Of a DNA stretch of 64,000 nt, positions 43,133 through 51,998 are shown one piece after another. The stretch spans positions 1 through 64,000 of the forward strand of contig NZ_JAHWFK010000057.1 in NCBI RefSeq assembly GCF_019710575.1, read 5' to 3'. Source of the DNA: Paractinoplanes polyasparticus. Its GTDB lineage: Bacteria > Actinomycetota > Actinomycetes > Mycobacteriales > Micromonosporaceae. The notes beneath the pieces are model-generated. The model searched no databases. It worked only from the letters and a program-made list of their open reading frames with translations, and had not been told where the DNA came from. How positions within the stretch are numbered: position 1 is the stretch's first letter; every line of letters begins with the position of its first letter. The position numbers and the translations under genes were made by a program.

Positions 43133-43705
43133 ATGGCGGAGCACTCGATGGTGGTGGCGGTGGTCGAGGACCTGGACGACCCGGAGAAGCTGGGCCGGGT
43201 CCGGGTCAAGCTGCCGCACCTGGACGACAAGCTGTCCAACTGGGCGCGCGTCGTGTCGGCCGGGGCGGGCAAGTGCCGCGGCGCGTTCTTCCGGCCCGAG
43301 CGCGGCGACGAGGTGGTGGTCGGGTTCGAGAAGGACGACCCGCGCCGGCCGTACGTGCTGGGCGGGGTCTGGAGCGTGCCCGACCCGCCCCCGCCGGACC
43401 AGAACGCGACCGACAACAACCTGCGCCAGATCGTCACGCGCAGCGGACACGTCCTGCGGTTCGACGACACCGATCGGGCCGAACGCATCGAGCTGATCGC
43501 GGCCGGCGGCAAACAGCAGGTGGTGCTCGACCCGGCCAACGGGCGGATCGAGGTGACCGCCACCGACGGCGACGTGATCGTCGACGCGGCCGGGGACGTC
43601 ACCGTCAAGAGCGGCGGCGACCTGCGCGTGACCGCGACCGGCGACATCCGGATCGAGGCGAGCGGCCGGCTCACGCTGCGCGGCTCGTCCGTGGACATCA
43701 ACTAG
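43133..43705 (+). CDS. eCIS spike protein (baseplate assembly protein V-like)
   Basis: The 190-residue protein has an OB-fold (VVAVVEDLDDPEKLGRVRVK, LPHLDDKLSNWARVV, FFRPERGDEVVVGFEKDDPR, YVLGGVWS), then a repetitive beta-helix (GRIEVTATDGDVIVDAAGDV, TVKSGGDLRVTATGDIRIEA) ending in SSVDIN. This is a gpV/gp5-like trimeric spike. AAGGGG lies before the ATG. The PAAR-type tip follows. Confidence 0.93.
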   Translation: MAEHSMVVAVVEDLDDPEKLGRVRVKLPHLDDKLSNWARVVSAGAGKCRGAFFRPERGDEVVVGFEKDDPRRPYVLGGVWSVPDPPPPDQNATDNNLRQIVTRSGHVLRFDDTDRAERIELIAAGGKQQVVLDPANGRIEVTATDGDVIVDAAGDVTVKSGGDLRVTATGDIRIEASGRLTLRGSSVDIN

Positions 43706-43714
43706 GAGGCCGTC

Positions 43715-44110
43715 ATGGGCTTGCCCGCCGCGAAGCAGGGCGACCGGGTGGTGGCGACCGACCTGCACATCATCCAGCCGCCCGGCGCGCCGCCACCACC
43801 ACCGACACCAGTCCCGCACGCGTTCAGCGGCCCGCTCACCGAGGGTCTGAGCACCACCGTACGGATCGAGGGCCGCGCGGCCGCCACCACCGGCTCGGTC
43901 GCCACCAACACCCCGCCGCACGTCCCTTCGGGCGGCACGTTCGTCAACCCGCCGGACAACCGGGGCACGATCACCGCCGGCAGCTCGACGGTCCGGATCA
44001 ACGGCAAGGCCGCCGCCCGGTCCGGCGACGCCGCACGCACCTGCGCCGATCCGGCGCCCAACCCGGCCGCCCGGGTCGTCGCGTCCGGCACGGTCCGGAT
44101 CGGCGGGTGA
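43715..44110 (+). CDS. eCIS PAAR-type spike tip protein
   Basis: The 131-residue protein reads PAAKQGDRVVATDLHIIQPP, a Pro-rich linker, AFSGPLTEGLSTTVRIEGRA, AATTGSV and STVRINGKAAARSGDAARTC. The paired G-x-A-A motifs and the H and C residues suit a metal-stabilised PAAR/DUF4280-like cone. TAGGAGG is 7 bases before the ATG. It should sharpen the spike and may hold effectors. Confidence 0.88.
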   Translation: MGLPAAKQGDRVVATDLHIIQPPGAPPPPPTPVPHAFSGPLTEGLSTTVRIEGRAAATTGSVATNTPPHVPSGGTFVNPPDNRGTITAGSSTVRINGKAAARSGDAARTCADPAPNPAARVVASGTVRIGG

Positions 44111-44115
44111 CCGGT

Positions 44116-44529
44116 ATGACGTCCCCCGAATTCCTGGGTCGTGGCTGGGCGTTCCCGATCGACGGCCCGCCCCGCTACGCCGAGGGCGCGGAGAAGATCG
44201 CGATGAGCATTCGGCTGATCCTGAGCACGGCCAAGGGCGAACGGCCCATGCGGCCCGGTTTCGGCGCGGGCATCCACGACCAAGTGTTCGCGGCCGACAG
44301 CGCGGCCCTGCGCGGCGTGCTGGCGGCCGACGTCCGTGACGCGCTGACCCGCTGGGAGCCGCGCGTGGACGTGCTCGTCGTCGACGTGGAGGCGGCGGAC
44401 ACCGACCCGAGCCGGCTGCTGATCTCGATCTCGTGCCGGATCAGGGCCAACAACGCGGCGCTCAACATCGTTTACCCGTACGTCCTGAACGAGGGTGTCG
44501 GCCTGGGTGGTGGCGACCGTGTCCGCTGA
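44116..44529 (+). CDS. eCIS baseplate wedge protein gp25/gpW-like
   Basis: The 137-residue protein reads EFLGRGWAFPIDGPPRYAEG, IRLILSTAKGERPMRPGFGA and GIHDQVFAADSAAL, ending with NNAALNIVYPYVLNEG. These are the motifs of GPW/gp25 baseplate proteins (family EPR-type core here is GERPMRPGFG). A GTG nine bases upstream overlapping the PAAR stop is an alternative start. The next gene begins inside its end. Confidence 0.92.
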   Translation: MTSPEFLGRGWAFPIDGPPRYAEGAEKIAMSIRLILSTAKGERPMRPGFGAGIHDQVFAADSAALRGVLAADVRDALTRWEPRVDVLVVDVEAADTDPSRLLISISCRIRANNAALNIVYPYVLNEGVGLGGGDRVR

Positions 44530-46426
44530 CCCGCCCGACCTGGACGACCGCACTTTCGACGAGATCCGCGAGGAGCTGCTGCGGCGGATCCCCCGGTACG
44601 CCCCGGAGTGGACCGACTGGAACGACTCCGACCCTGGCGTGACGCTGATCGAGCTGTTCGCCTGGCTGACCGAGACGATCGGGTACCGACTCAACCGCAC
44701 CCCCGAGCGCAGCCTGCTCACGTTCCTAGACGTGCTGGGCATCGCGCCGGAGGCGGCCGCGCCGGCCACCGCGGATCTGACGTTCATCGTCCGCGACGGC
44801 GAGACCCGGCCGATCCTGGTCCCGGCGGGCGCCCGGGTCGACTCGTCGGCGTCCACCGATGACGGCCCGGTGGTGTTCGAGACCGGCGAGGCGGTCGAGC
44901 TGATCCCGTTACGGCTGCGCAGTCTCCAGGTGGCCGGGCCGTCGGGCTTCCACGTGATCGCGAGCGACGAGGCGGCGTACGGGGAATTCCGGCCCTTTGG
45001 TTTCACCCCGGCCCGCGGCAACGCGCTCTATCTCGGCTTCGGCCCGGCCGAGGGACCGGTCGGCTTCCCCGAGCAGATCGCGCTGCTGGTCGACCCGAAA
45101 CCCGGCCGGGACACGCCGGCGACCGGGGTCCGCACGCAGTGGGAGTTCCGTTCCAGCGCCGTCGATCCCCGTTGGACGCCGCTCGCGCTGTACGACGACG
45201 GCTCGCGGGGCTTCACCCGGCGGGGCTACCTGCGTATCGACGGGCCGCCGGCCAGCGCCGCTGTGGCCGGGATCGGTCACGAGGAGCGCCCGATGCACTG
45301 GATCCGCTGCCGGCTCGACGCCGGCAATTATCCGGCCGGGATGGAGCCGGTGGTCGAGCTGATCCGGTACAACACCGTGCCCGCGCAGAGCCTGACGACG
45401 GTGACCGCCGAACGCGCCGGGATCAGCGACGGCAGCACCTCCCAGGTGATCCGGCTGCGGAACCGCCCGGTGCTGCCGGACCCGGGCTCGGTCACGGTCG
45501 ACGTCGTGCCGGCCAACGCCGACGGTCCCGGGCCGGACACCCTCTGGACCGTGGTGCGGAGCCTGGCGACGTCCGGGCGGCAGGACCGGCACCTGGAGCT
45601 GGACGCAGCGCGCGGCGAGCTGCGCTTCGGCGACGGGCGCACCGGCCAGGTCCCGATCGCCGGGTTCGAGGTGCTGGTCAGCTACCGGTACGGCGGCACC
45701 GCGCTGGCCAACGTCCCGGCCAGCGGCATCACCGGCTTGCAGACCGCGCCGCCCGGCGTCGAATCGGTCACCAACCTGCGGGCCGCCACCGGCGGGCGCG
45801 ACGAGGAGACCGCCGACGATCTGCGCCGCAACGCCGGCTCGCGGCTGCGCACCCGGGAACGGGCGGTCACCGCGGCCGACTACCGGGAGCTGGCCCGCAA
45901 GGTGGGCGGCGTGGCCGACGCGGTCGCGATCGGGCAGCGGCACCCGGACTACCCGGGCACCCCGATCCCCGGCTGCGTCCTGGTGGCCGTGCTGGTCCGC
46001 GCGGACGACCGCCCGCCGGTGGCCTCGCCCGAGCTGCTGGACGCCGTCCGCGCCGCGCTGGACCCGGTGCGCCCGATCGGGACCGAGCTGAACGTGCGCG
46101 GCGCGCGGTTCGTCGAGGTGACGGTCACGGTGGTGGTCGAGGCCGACCCGTACGCCGCCACCGGCGCGGTGAAGGCCGAGATCCTCGAGCGGATCAACCG
46201 GGCGCTCACCCCGGACGGCGCCAACTTCGGGCGGCCGTTTTTCCCCACCTCGCTGTTCGGCGTCATCCAGCAGACCGCCGGGGTGGTCGGCGTACGGTCC
46301 CTGCAGGTCGACATCCCGGGCCGGTCCGGCCTGGACCTCTCGGCGGCCGTTGAGATCGATCCCGACCAGCTCGTGGCGCCCGGCCGCGAGCACGACGTGA
46401 CGATCCGGCCCGGCGGCGCGCGATGA
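44519..46426 (+). CDS. eCIS baseplate protein gpJ/gp6-like
   Basis: The 635-residue protein begins PPDLDDRTFDEIREELLRRI and PEWTDWNDSDPGVTLIELFA, WLTETIGYRLN, the usual start of eCIS gpJ-like (Afp11) proteins, and later has GTALANVPASGITGLQ, TADDLRRNAGSRLRTRERAV, TAADYRELARKVGGVADAVA and FFPTSLFGVIQQTAGVVGV. It builds the baseplate wedge with gp25. I chose GTG 44519 from the conserved beginning; in-frame GTGs at 44495 and 44507 exist. Confidence 0.92.
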   Translation: MSADPPDLDDRTFDEIREELLRRIPRYAPEWTDWNDSDPGVTLIELFAWLTETIGYRLNRTPERSLLTFLDVLGIAPEAAAPATADLTFIVRDGETRPILVPAGARVDSSASTDDGPVVFETGEAVELIPLRLRSLQVAGPSGFHVIASDEAAYGEFRPFGFTPARGNALYLGFGPAEGPVGFPEQIALLVDPKPGRDTPATGVRTQWEFRSSAVDPRWTPLALYDDGSRGFTRRGYLRIDGPPASAAVAGIGHEERPMHWIRCRLDAGNYPAGMEPVVELIRYNTVPAQSLTTVTAERAGISDGSTSQVIRLRNRPVLPDPGSVTVDVVPANADGPGPDTLWTVVRSLATSGRQDRHLELDAARGELRFGDGRTGQVPIAGFEVLVSYRYGGTALANVPASGITGLQTAPPGVESVTNLRAATGGRDEETADDLRRNAGSRLRTRERAVTAADYRELARKVGGVADAVAIGQRHPDYPGTPIPGCVLVAVLVRADDRPPVASPELLDAVRAALDPVRPIGTELNVRGARFVEVTVTVVVEADPYAATGAVKAEILERINRALTPDGANFGRPFFPTSLFGVIQQTAGVVGVRSLQVDIPGRSGLDLSAAVEIDPDQLVAPGREHDVTIRPGGAR

Positions 46427-48393
46427 GCGCGGCGATCGTGGTGCCCGGCTCCCGCTGGTACGGCCGCGGCTGGCTGCCCTGGCCGACCGGCACGGCGAAC
46501 GACGTCGTGGTGGCCGGCGGCGGGCTGGCGTTGCCGGAACTGCCCGGCGGAGCGCCGCCGGAGGGCTTCCTGGCGGCCGGGCCCGGGCGTTTGTGGCTGC
46601 TGGACCGGCCCCACGTGCGGCTGCGCCGGTTCGACGCGGTCGGCGGGCGGTTCCGCACCGAGCCGGGCTGGGGCGCGGACGGCTGGGACGACCGGCGGTT
46701 CGGGCCGCGCGCCACGATCGCCGCGGCCGGCGACGACCTGGCCGTGGCCGACCCGGACTCCCACCGCGTGGTCGTGCTGAACGCCCGGACCCGTACGGTC
46801 CGGCTCCGCTTCGACCTGGGCCACCGGCGCCCGCGGGCGGTCGCGGCAGCCGGCAACGTGCTGCTCCTGCTGGACGATCGCGGCGTCGCGTACGCCGGAT
46901 TCCGCTCGCTCGGGCGGCCGCCGGCGGCCCTGGGCACCGAATGGCGACGGATCGCCGCCGACACCGAGGGCCGCGTCTGCCTCCTCGCCGAGGACGGGAC
47001 GGTCGTCCGGCACACCGGCGGCACGTGGGAGGCCGCCGACGACGCCGTGTTCCCGGACCCGGTGGTGCCGGTCGACCACGCCGGCCGGTTCCGCGTCCCG
47101 GCCCGCTTCCGGCTCGCCGGGGCCGACGCCTCCACCCGGTACGACGCCACCGGCCACGAAAGTCCCGTCGACCCTGGCGAGCCGCCCGGCCCGCCCCGCC
47201 ACCCCGCCTCCGGCCTCTGGACCAGCGCCCCGGTGGACAGCCGGATCCTGGGCTGCCGGTGGCACCGGCTCACGGCCGCCGGCCCGGTGCCGCCGGGCTG
47301 CTCGATCGTCCTGCGCACATACGCCGACGACCTCGGCGCCGACGTGCCCCGGGACGGCTGGAGCCGCCCGCACGTCATCACCGGGCCGGCCCAACCCCGC
47401 ACCGACGCCGACTCGGCGGTCGACGCCGACTACGCGGTGCTCGCCGGGCGCGGCCGGTATCTGCGGATCCAGATCGAGCTGACCGGCGACGGCTGGGCCA
47501 CCCCGGTGCTGGGCAGCCTGCTGGTCGAGCCGGAGACGCCGTCGCTGGACCAATTCCTGCCGGCCATCTACCGCGCGGAGGAGCAGACCACCGGCTTCCT
47601 GCACCGGTTCCTGGCCCTGTTCGGCGCCGAGCTGGACGCGCTCGAGCAGCGGATCCGGACGCTGCCGACCCGGTTCTCCCCCACCTCGGCGCCGGACCGG
47701 CTGCTGGACGAGCTGGCCGCCGAACTGGGCGTGCCCCTGGAACGCGGCGGGACCGCGGCTCAGCGCCGGGCCATGCTGGCCGCCGTCCCGCGCGCCTACT
47801 CGCGGCGCGGCACCCCGGCCGCGATCCGCACCCTGCTGCGCACCCACCTGGAGGCCGCGCTCGGCCGGACGCTGCCAGAGGGCATCCCGGCCCTCGTCGA
47901 GGGTTTCCGGGAGCGCCCGTCGGCCACCCTCGGGCACACCCGACTGCCCGCCGGGCCCGGCCTGTGGAGCGACTCGGTGGTGGACCGGCCTCGCCTCGGC
48001 AACCCCGGCCGTCACGACCGGATCACCCTCGTCTCGGTGGGCGACGCGATCACCGACCGGTTCCGGGTGCACGCTCACCGGTTCCGGGTTGTCGTGCCGC
48101 GCCCGCTGCTGGCCGACGCCGAGGCCCGCGAGCGGTTCGAACGCCTCGTCGAGGCCGAGAAGCCGGCGCACGTCGGGCACGAGCTCACCCTGATCGACCC
48201 GCGCGCCGTCGTCGGCGTGCAGGGGGTGCTCGGGGTCGACACGTACCTGGGTGACCGGCCGCCCGCCCGCCTGGCCGCGCCCGGCGATCCCGGACCGCCG
48301 CTCGGCGCCGGGCTGCGCCTGGACACCGGCCGCTCCCGCCCGCCGGCCGTCGGACGCGGCGCCCGCGCCGGCGGGCACACGGTCCTGATCTGA
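46423..48393 (+). CDS. eCIS tail protein I-like with N-terminal propeller region
   Basis: The 656-residue protein has two parts. Residues about 1-350 are a repetitive beta region (LWLLDRPHVRLRRFDAVGGR, LAVADPDSHRVVVLNARTRT, ADTEGRVCLLAEDGTVVRHT) resembling an NHL-type propeller. From about 365 it is a phage tail protein I-like domain: PSLDQFLPAIYRAEEQTTGF, LHRFLALFGAELDALEQRIR, LLDELAAELGV and AVPRAYSRRGTPAAIRTLLR. This is the Afp12-like wedge protein. Start overlaps the gpJ stop by 4 bases. Confidence 0.88.
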   Translation: MSAAIVVPGSRWYGRGWLPWPTGTANDVVVAGGGLALPELPGGAPPEGFLAAGPGRLWLLDRPHVRLRRFDAVGGRFRTEPGWGADGWDDRRFGPRATIAAAGDDLAVADPDSHRVVVLNARTRTVRLRFDLGHRRPRAVAAAGNVLLLLDDRGVAYAGFRSLGRPPAALGTEWRRIAADTEGRVCLLAEDGTVVRHTGGTWEAADDAVFPDPVVPVDHAGRFRVPARFRLAGADASTRYDATGHESPVDPGEPPGPPRHPASGLWTSAPVDSRILGCRWHRLTAAGPVPPGCSIVLRTYADDLGADVPRDGWSRPHVITGPAQPRTDADSAVDADYAVLAGRGRYLRIQIELTGDGWATPVLGSLLVEPETPSLDQFLPAIYRAEEQTTGFLHRFLALFGAELDALEQRIRTLPTRFSPTSAPDRLLDELAAELGVPLERGGTAAQRRAMLAAVPRAYSRRGTPAAIRTLLRTHLEAALGRTLPEGIPALVEGFRERPSATLGHTRLPAGPGLWSDSVVDRPRLGNPGRHDRITLVSVGDAITDRFRVHAHRFRVVVPRPLLADAEARERFERLVEAEKPAHVGHELTLIDPRAVVGVQGVLGVDTYLGDRPPARLAAPGDPGPPLGAGLRLDTGRSRPPAVGRGARAGGHTVLI

Positions 48394-48412
48394 ACTGCGA
48401 AGGAGGAAGCTG

Positions 48413-49594
48413 ATGCGCCGAGCCACCGGCAGCGCCGCCACCTGGGCGGCCGCTTTTCCGACATCCCGGCTGCGGTGGTTCACCGGCCGGTTCCTGACCG
48501 CCCACGACCTCACCGCCGAGCAGGACTACCACGTGGGACGGCGGCGGATCCACCACCGGCTGCTGCACGGCTGGGGCGTCGTCTGCGGGTTCGAGGTCCG
48601 CCCGGACGGCCGGCCCGGCTGCGGCGATGTCGTCACGGTCTCCCCCGGCATCGCCCTGGACTGCCAGGGACGCGAGGTCGTCCGGTCCACGCCGGACAGC
48701 GTGCGCTGGGAAGCCACCCCGGAGCTGACCAGCGAGCAGGATCGGGTGGCGATCCTCTGCGTCCGCTACCACGAGTGCCTGGCCGACCCGCTCCCGGCGA
48801 TCACCGGCGACTGCGCAGGGGCCGCCCCCGACGAGCCCGGCCGGGTGGTCGAGGGCGCCGCGTTCGAGCTGCACGTGCCGACCGGCGACCCGGACGATCC
48901 GTGGTCCGCGCTGCTGCACCCAAAGGCGGCGCCGGCCGACCACCGCTGCGGCGGCCCGGACTGCGTCGATCCGAACTGCCTCGAACCGGCATGCGACCTC
49001 GGCGACTGCGTGCCGATCGCGCTGCTCAGCCGCGGCCCGGACGGCACGGTGCGGGTGGACGTGGACGCCGACGGCGTGCCGCGCACGGTCCGCCGCGCGC
49101 TGCCGCCCCCGGCCGGCTACCTTACCCGCGTCGTCGGCACGAACTGGACGCACGGCGCCGACCGGCCGGTCTCCGACCTTGTCGCAGACGGCGGCGAACT
49201 GCGCATCCAGTTCGACCGCCCGCTGGCCGAGGGCGACGACACCGCGAGGGGGATCAACCCGTTCACGTTCGTCGTGGAGGTGGAGGACTCGACCGGCAAC
49301 CGGGCCCGGGTCCCGTACGACTCCGACCACCCGCCCCGCCTGGACGACGAGGGCCGGGTCGCGGTGTTCACCATCGACCCGGACACGCTGCGGGTGTCGC
49401 GCCGCCGCGACGGCCAGCCCGGCATCGTCGGCGACGCCATCTTCGTGACCCTGTACGGCGATCTCGTCCACGACTGCCACGGCCGGCCGGTCGACGCCGA
49501 CTTCTTCGGCTCGTTCCCCTCCGGCGACGGTGTCCGCGGCGGCGTCTTCCGCAGCTGGTTCCTCGTGACGGGCGCCAAGGAGGGATACAAGTGA
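48413..49594 (+). CDS. eCIS tip/fibre-region protein 1 (GWGV-module family)
   Basis: The 393-residue protein has an N-terminal module WFTGRFLTAHDLTAEQDYHV, GRRRIHHRLLHGWGVVCGFE and PGIALDCQGREVV. The later part is unique, with a Cys-rich stretch (DHRCGGPDCVDPNCLEPACD) that may bind metal, and a C-terminal Ig-like beta domain (LRIQFDRPLAEGDDTARGIN). GAAGGAGG lies before the ATG; the 20-base gap is one of the larger gaps in the operon. The same N-terminal module occurs in following genes. Confidence 0.75.
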   Translation: MRRATGSAATWAAAFPTSRLRWFTGRFLTAHDLTAEQDYHVGRRRIHHRLLHGWGVVCGFEVRPDGRPGCGDVVTVSPGIALDCQGREVVRSTPDSVRWEATPELTSEQDRVAILCVRYHECLADPLPAITGDCAGAAPDEPGRVVEGAAFELHVPTGDPDDPWSALLHPKAAPADHRCGGPDCVDPNCLEPACDLGDCVPIALLSRGPDGTVRVDVDADGVPRTVRRALPPPAGYLTRVVGTNWTHGADRPVSDLVADGGELRIQFDRPLAEGDDTARGINPFTFVVEVEDSTGNRARVPYDSDHPPRLDDEGRVAVFTIDPDTLRVSRRRDGQPGIVGDAIFVTLYGDLVHDCHGRPVDADFFGSFPSGDGVRGGVFRSWFLVTGAKEGYK

Positions 49595-50976
49595 ACGTCG
49601 ACCTGGAACGCCTGGAGCGCCCGCGGTTCAGCCGCGGGATGGTGCTGTCCGACAACGATCTGACCGCGCTCGTCGAGTGGACCCGCGGGCGGCTCGGCCT
49701 GCAGCGCTATCACGACGGCTGGGGTGTGGCGTGCGGCCTGGACGTGCGATGCGTCCCGGGCCGTCCCGGCACCGTTAAGATCCTTTCCGGGTACGGGGTG
49801 AGTCCGGCCGGCGCCGACCTGGTGGTGACCGCCCCGATCGAGACCGACCTGTCCCGCTGCGCCGAGCCGTGCCACGGCGATCTGCCGTCCCCTCCTCAGC
49901 CCTGCGGCGATGTCGTCGTCGATCTCTACCTCGACGCCGCCGAGTCCGACGCCGTGCCGGAGCTGCTGAAGAGCTGCGGGTGCGACGACGACCACGTCAC
50001 GACCACCCGCGTCTGCGAGGGGGTCGCGGTGCGGTCCCGCGTGGTGCCGTGGGCCCCGGACATGCCCGACCCGCTGTTCGAGGCGGCCAAGGCGTGGCAG
50101 CTGAAATACCACGAGTGCCACGACGTGGTGCGCCGCTTCGTCGACGAGGGTGTCGCCTCGAGCGGCTCGTCCGGCATCGTCCACTGGCTGAGCCGGGAGG
50201 CCGGCGACGCGCCCTGCGACTGGCTGCCCCGGCTGAGGACCACGAACGAGCCGGACGCCGTGCAGGCTTTGCTGGATCTGGTCGTGTTCCGGCGGCACCG
50301 GCTCCTGCGTACGGGCTGTGAGGAGTGCACGACCGGCGAGGGCGTGCGGCTGGCCCGGATCTGGCTGCGGCGGTCCGACGACGCCGACGGCCGTCCGGGG
50401 TGCGCGGTCACGCTGATCGACGCGTACCCGCCGTACCGCCGGGAACTGGGGCCGACGCCGCCGCACCCGGTCGCACCGGGTCAAGTCGGCCTCACCTCGT
50501 ACGTCTGGCAGCGCTGGGATCAGGTCCGGGCCCGCTGGCACGGCCTCACGGGGCAGGTGGACGCGACGATCTTCGACCCGGGGGAAACGGCCTCGGCACT
50601 GCTGACGCTTCTCGACGCCTCCGACCTGATCGCCTGGGAGCCGTCCGCCGATCCGCCGACGCCGATACTGGTGGCGACGCCATGCCTGGGAATCCGGGTG
50701 CTCGGATTCCACTCCGCGCCCCGGAAGGTCTTCGAGCCGTCGGCGGAGTCTCCGCCTTCACCCGAGCCTCCGCCTTCACCCGCTACCGAGCCGGGTCTGG
50801 AGGAAATTCGGGGCGTCGGGCCCAAGACGGCGGCCGCCCTGCGCGGGGTCGGCATCTCCACCCCGCGGGCGGTCGTGACGGCCTCCATCGAGCGCCTGAG
50901 CCCGCTGATGCCGCCGGCCACCGACCCGGCCGAGGTCCAGGAGGATGCTCAGCGGCTTCTCGGACGGCCGTCGTGA
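49591..50976 (+). CDS. eCIS tip/fibre-region protein 2 with C-terminal HhH motif
   Basis: The 461-residue protein opens with the shared module RPRFSRGMVLSDNDLTALVE, LQRYHDGWGVACGLDVRC and GYGVSPAGADLVV. The middle has conserved-looking Cys pairs (SCGCDDDH, TGCEECTTG) and WHGLTGQVDATIFDPGET. After a Pro-rich linker (SPPSPEPPPSPATEPG) it ends in a helix-hairpin-helix motif, LEEIRGVGPKTAAALRGVGI, which is unusual on a baseplate-region protein. GTG 49591 overlaps the previous stop and follows AAGGAGGGA. Confidence 0.75.
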   Translation: MNVDLERLERPRFSRGMVLSDNDLTALVEWTRGRLGLQRYHDGWGVACGLDVRCVPGRPGTVKILSGYGVSPAGADLVVTAPIETDLSRCAEPCHGDLPSPPQPCGDVVVDLYLDAAESDAVPELLKSCGCDDDHVTTTRVCEGVAVRSRVVPWAPDMPDPLFEAAKAWQLKYHECHDVVRRFVDEGVASSGSSGIVHWLSREAGDAPCDWLPRLRTTNEPDAVQALLDLVVFRRHRLLRTGCEECTTGEGVRLARIWLRRSDDADGRPGCAVTLIDAYPPYRRELGPTPPHPVAPGQVGLTSYVWQRWDQVRARWHGLTGQVDATIFDPGETASALLTLLDASDLIAWEPSADPPTPILVATPCLGIRVLGFHSAPRKVFEPSAESPPSPEPPPSPATEPGLEEIRGVGPKTAAALRGVGISTPRAVVTASIERLSPLMPPATDPAEVQEDAQRLLGRPS

Positions 50977-51998
50977 GCGAACGCGCCGACTTCCGGGAGG
51001 GCCGGCGGGTCCGGGTGGCCGACCTCAACCGCGAGTCGGCCGACCGGACCGCCGACCTGGACACCCACGTACGTCTGGCCCACCCCGGCCCGGGCATGTC
51101 CGGGGCCGGGATCGTCGCGCCGGACGGCACGACGTCGGCCGTGCTAGTGCCCGACGATCCCGGCCGCTCGGTGCGGCTCTCCACGCCGGGGGCGGTCGAC
51201 GCCGTCGTACTCACCCCGGCCGGGCACCGGATGGCCGGCCCGCTCACGAGCACCGCGCCGGTCCAGGTCACCGGGGTGCTGCGGCTGACCCAGGCCGGGC
51301 CGCCGGCCGAGCGGGCCACGCCGTGGACGATCCGGCCGGTGGAGATCCGCGACGACGACAACCGCCTAATTGCCCGCGAGCTGCGCGTCGAGCTCGAGGC
51401 CCCGCCGGGCGCGTCGCTGTCGGCCAACCGGGTCGCGGTCCGGTTCGGCGACGCGTCGGTCCTGGAGGTCGACGCCGGAGGGGACGTCACGGTCGCCGGG
51501 GATCTCCACGTCGCCGGCACCGCCTCGGAGGGCCCGATCCCGGCCGACCCGACCGATCCCCGGTTCGCGGCCGCGATCACCGACACCGTCGCCGAACGCA
51601 TCCTGGCCGTCGCCGACGGATCCGGAACCGGCGGGCTGGGCCTGACCGCCGAGGCCTCGGAGCTGTCCGACGCGGCGGCGACCCGGATCAACGCGCACGT
51701 CCATCCGGACCGTCAGATCAACCACTGGGGCGCGGCGATCGACGCCCGCCGCGGCGTCCAGCAGCAGCGGCTGTTCGTGCACCTCGGGCGGATGACCCCA
51801 CCCGACAACACCGCGTTCCTGTCGGAGTACGCGGTGGTATGGGAGCCGCCGCTGGCGCCCGAGGAGCAGGCCGCCGTCACGGTCGCGGTGGTCGCGTTCG
51901 ACTTCCGGGGCGAGCTGATGGCGCAACAGGTCACCGTGGCGGTCGTCGGCCCCCCGCCGCCCGAGGAGGAACCCCCACCCGAGGAGGAGCCGCTATGA
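50973..51998 (+). CDS. eCIS fibre-like protein 3
   Basis: The 341-residue protein starts ERADFREGRRVRVADLNRES, only a loose match to the shared module, and lacks the GWGV part. It then has a beta-rich middle with a fibre-like motif (VLEVDAGGDVTVAGDLHVAG), a region LSDAAATRINAHVHPDRQIN, and an acidic Pro-rich tail (PPPPEEEPPPEEEP). DGDV-x-V-xGDLxVxG motifs are common before trimerising fibre domains. GTG 50973 overlaps the previous stop by 4 bases. Confidence 0.7.
   Translation: MSERADFREGRRVRVADLNRESADRTADLDTHVRLAHPGPGMSGAGIVAPDGTTSAVLVPDDPGRSVRLSTPGAVDAVVLTPAGHRMAGPLTSTAPVQVTGVLRLTQAGPPAERATPWTIRPVEIRDDDNRLIARELRVELEAPPGASLSANRVAVRFGDASVLEVDAGGDVTVAGDLHVAGTASEGPIPADPTDPRFAAAITDTVAERILAVADGSGTGGLGLTAEASELSDAAATRINAHVHPDRQINHWGAAIDARRGVQQQRLFVHLGRMTPPDNTAFLSEYAVVWEPPLAPEEQAAVTVAVVAFDFRGELMAQQVTVAVVGPPPPEEEPPPEEEPL

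Noticed and set aside
45949..48513. Long open frame of 854 codons on the minus strand opposite the gpJ and gpI-like genes.
   Set aside because: It is antisense to two well-recognised genes, its sequence is Arg/Pro/Gly/Ala-rich without domains, and such long antisense frames are expected in GC-rich DNA.
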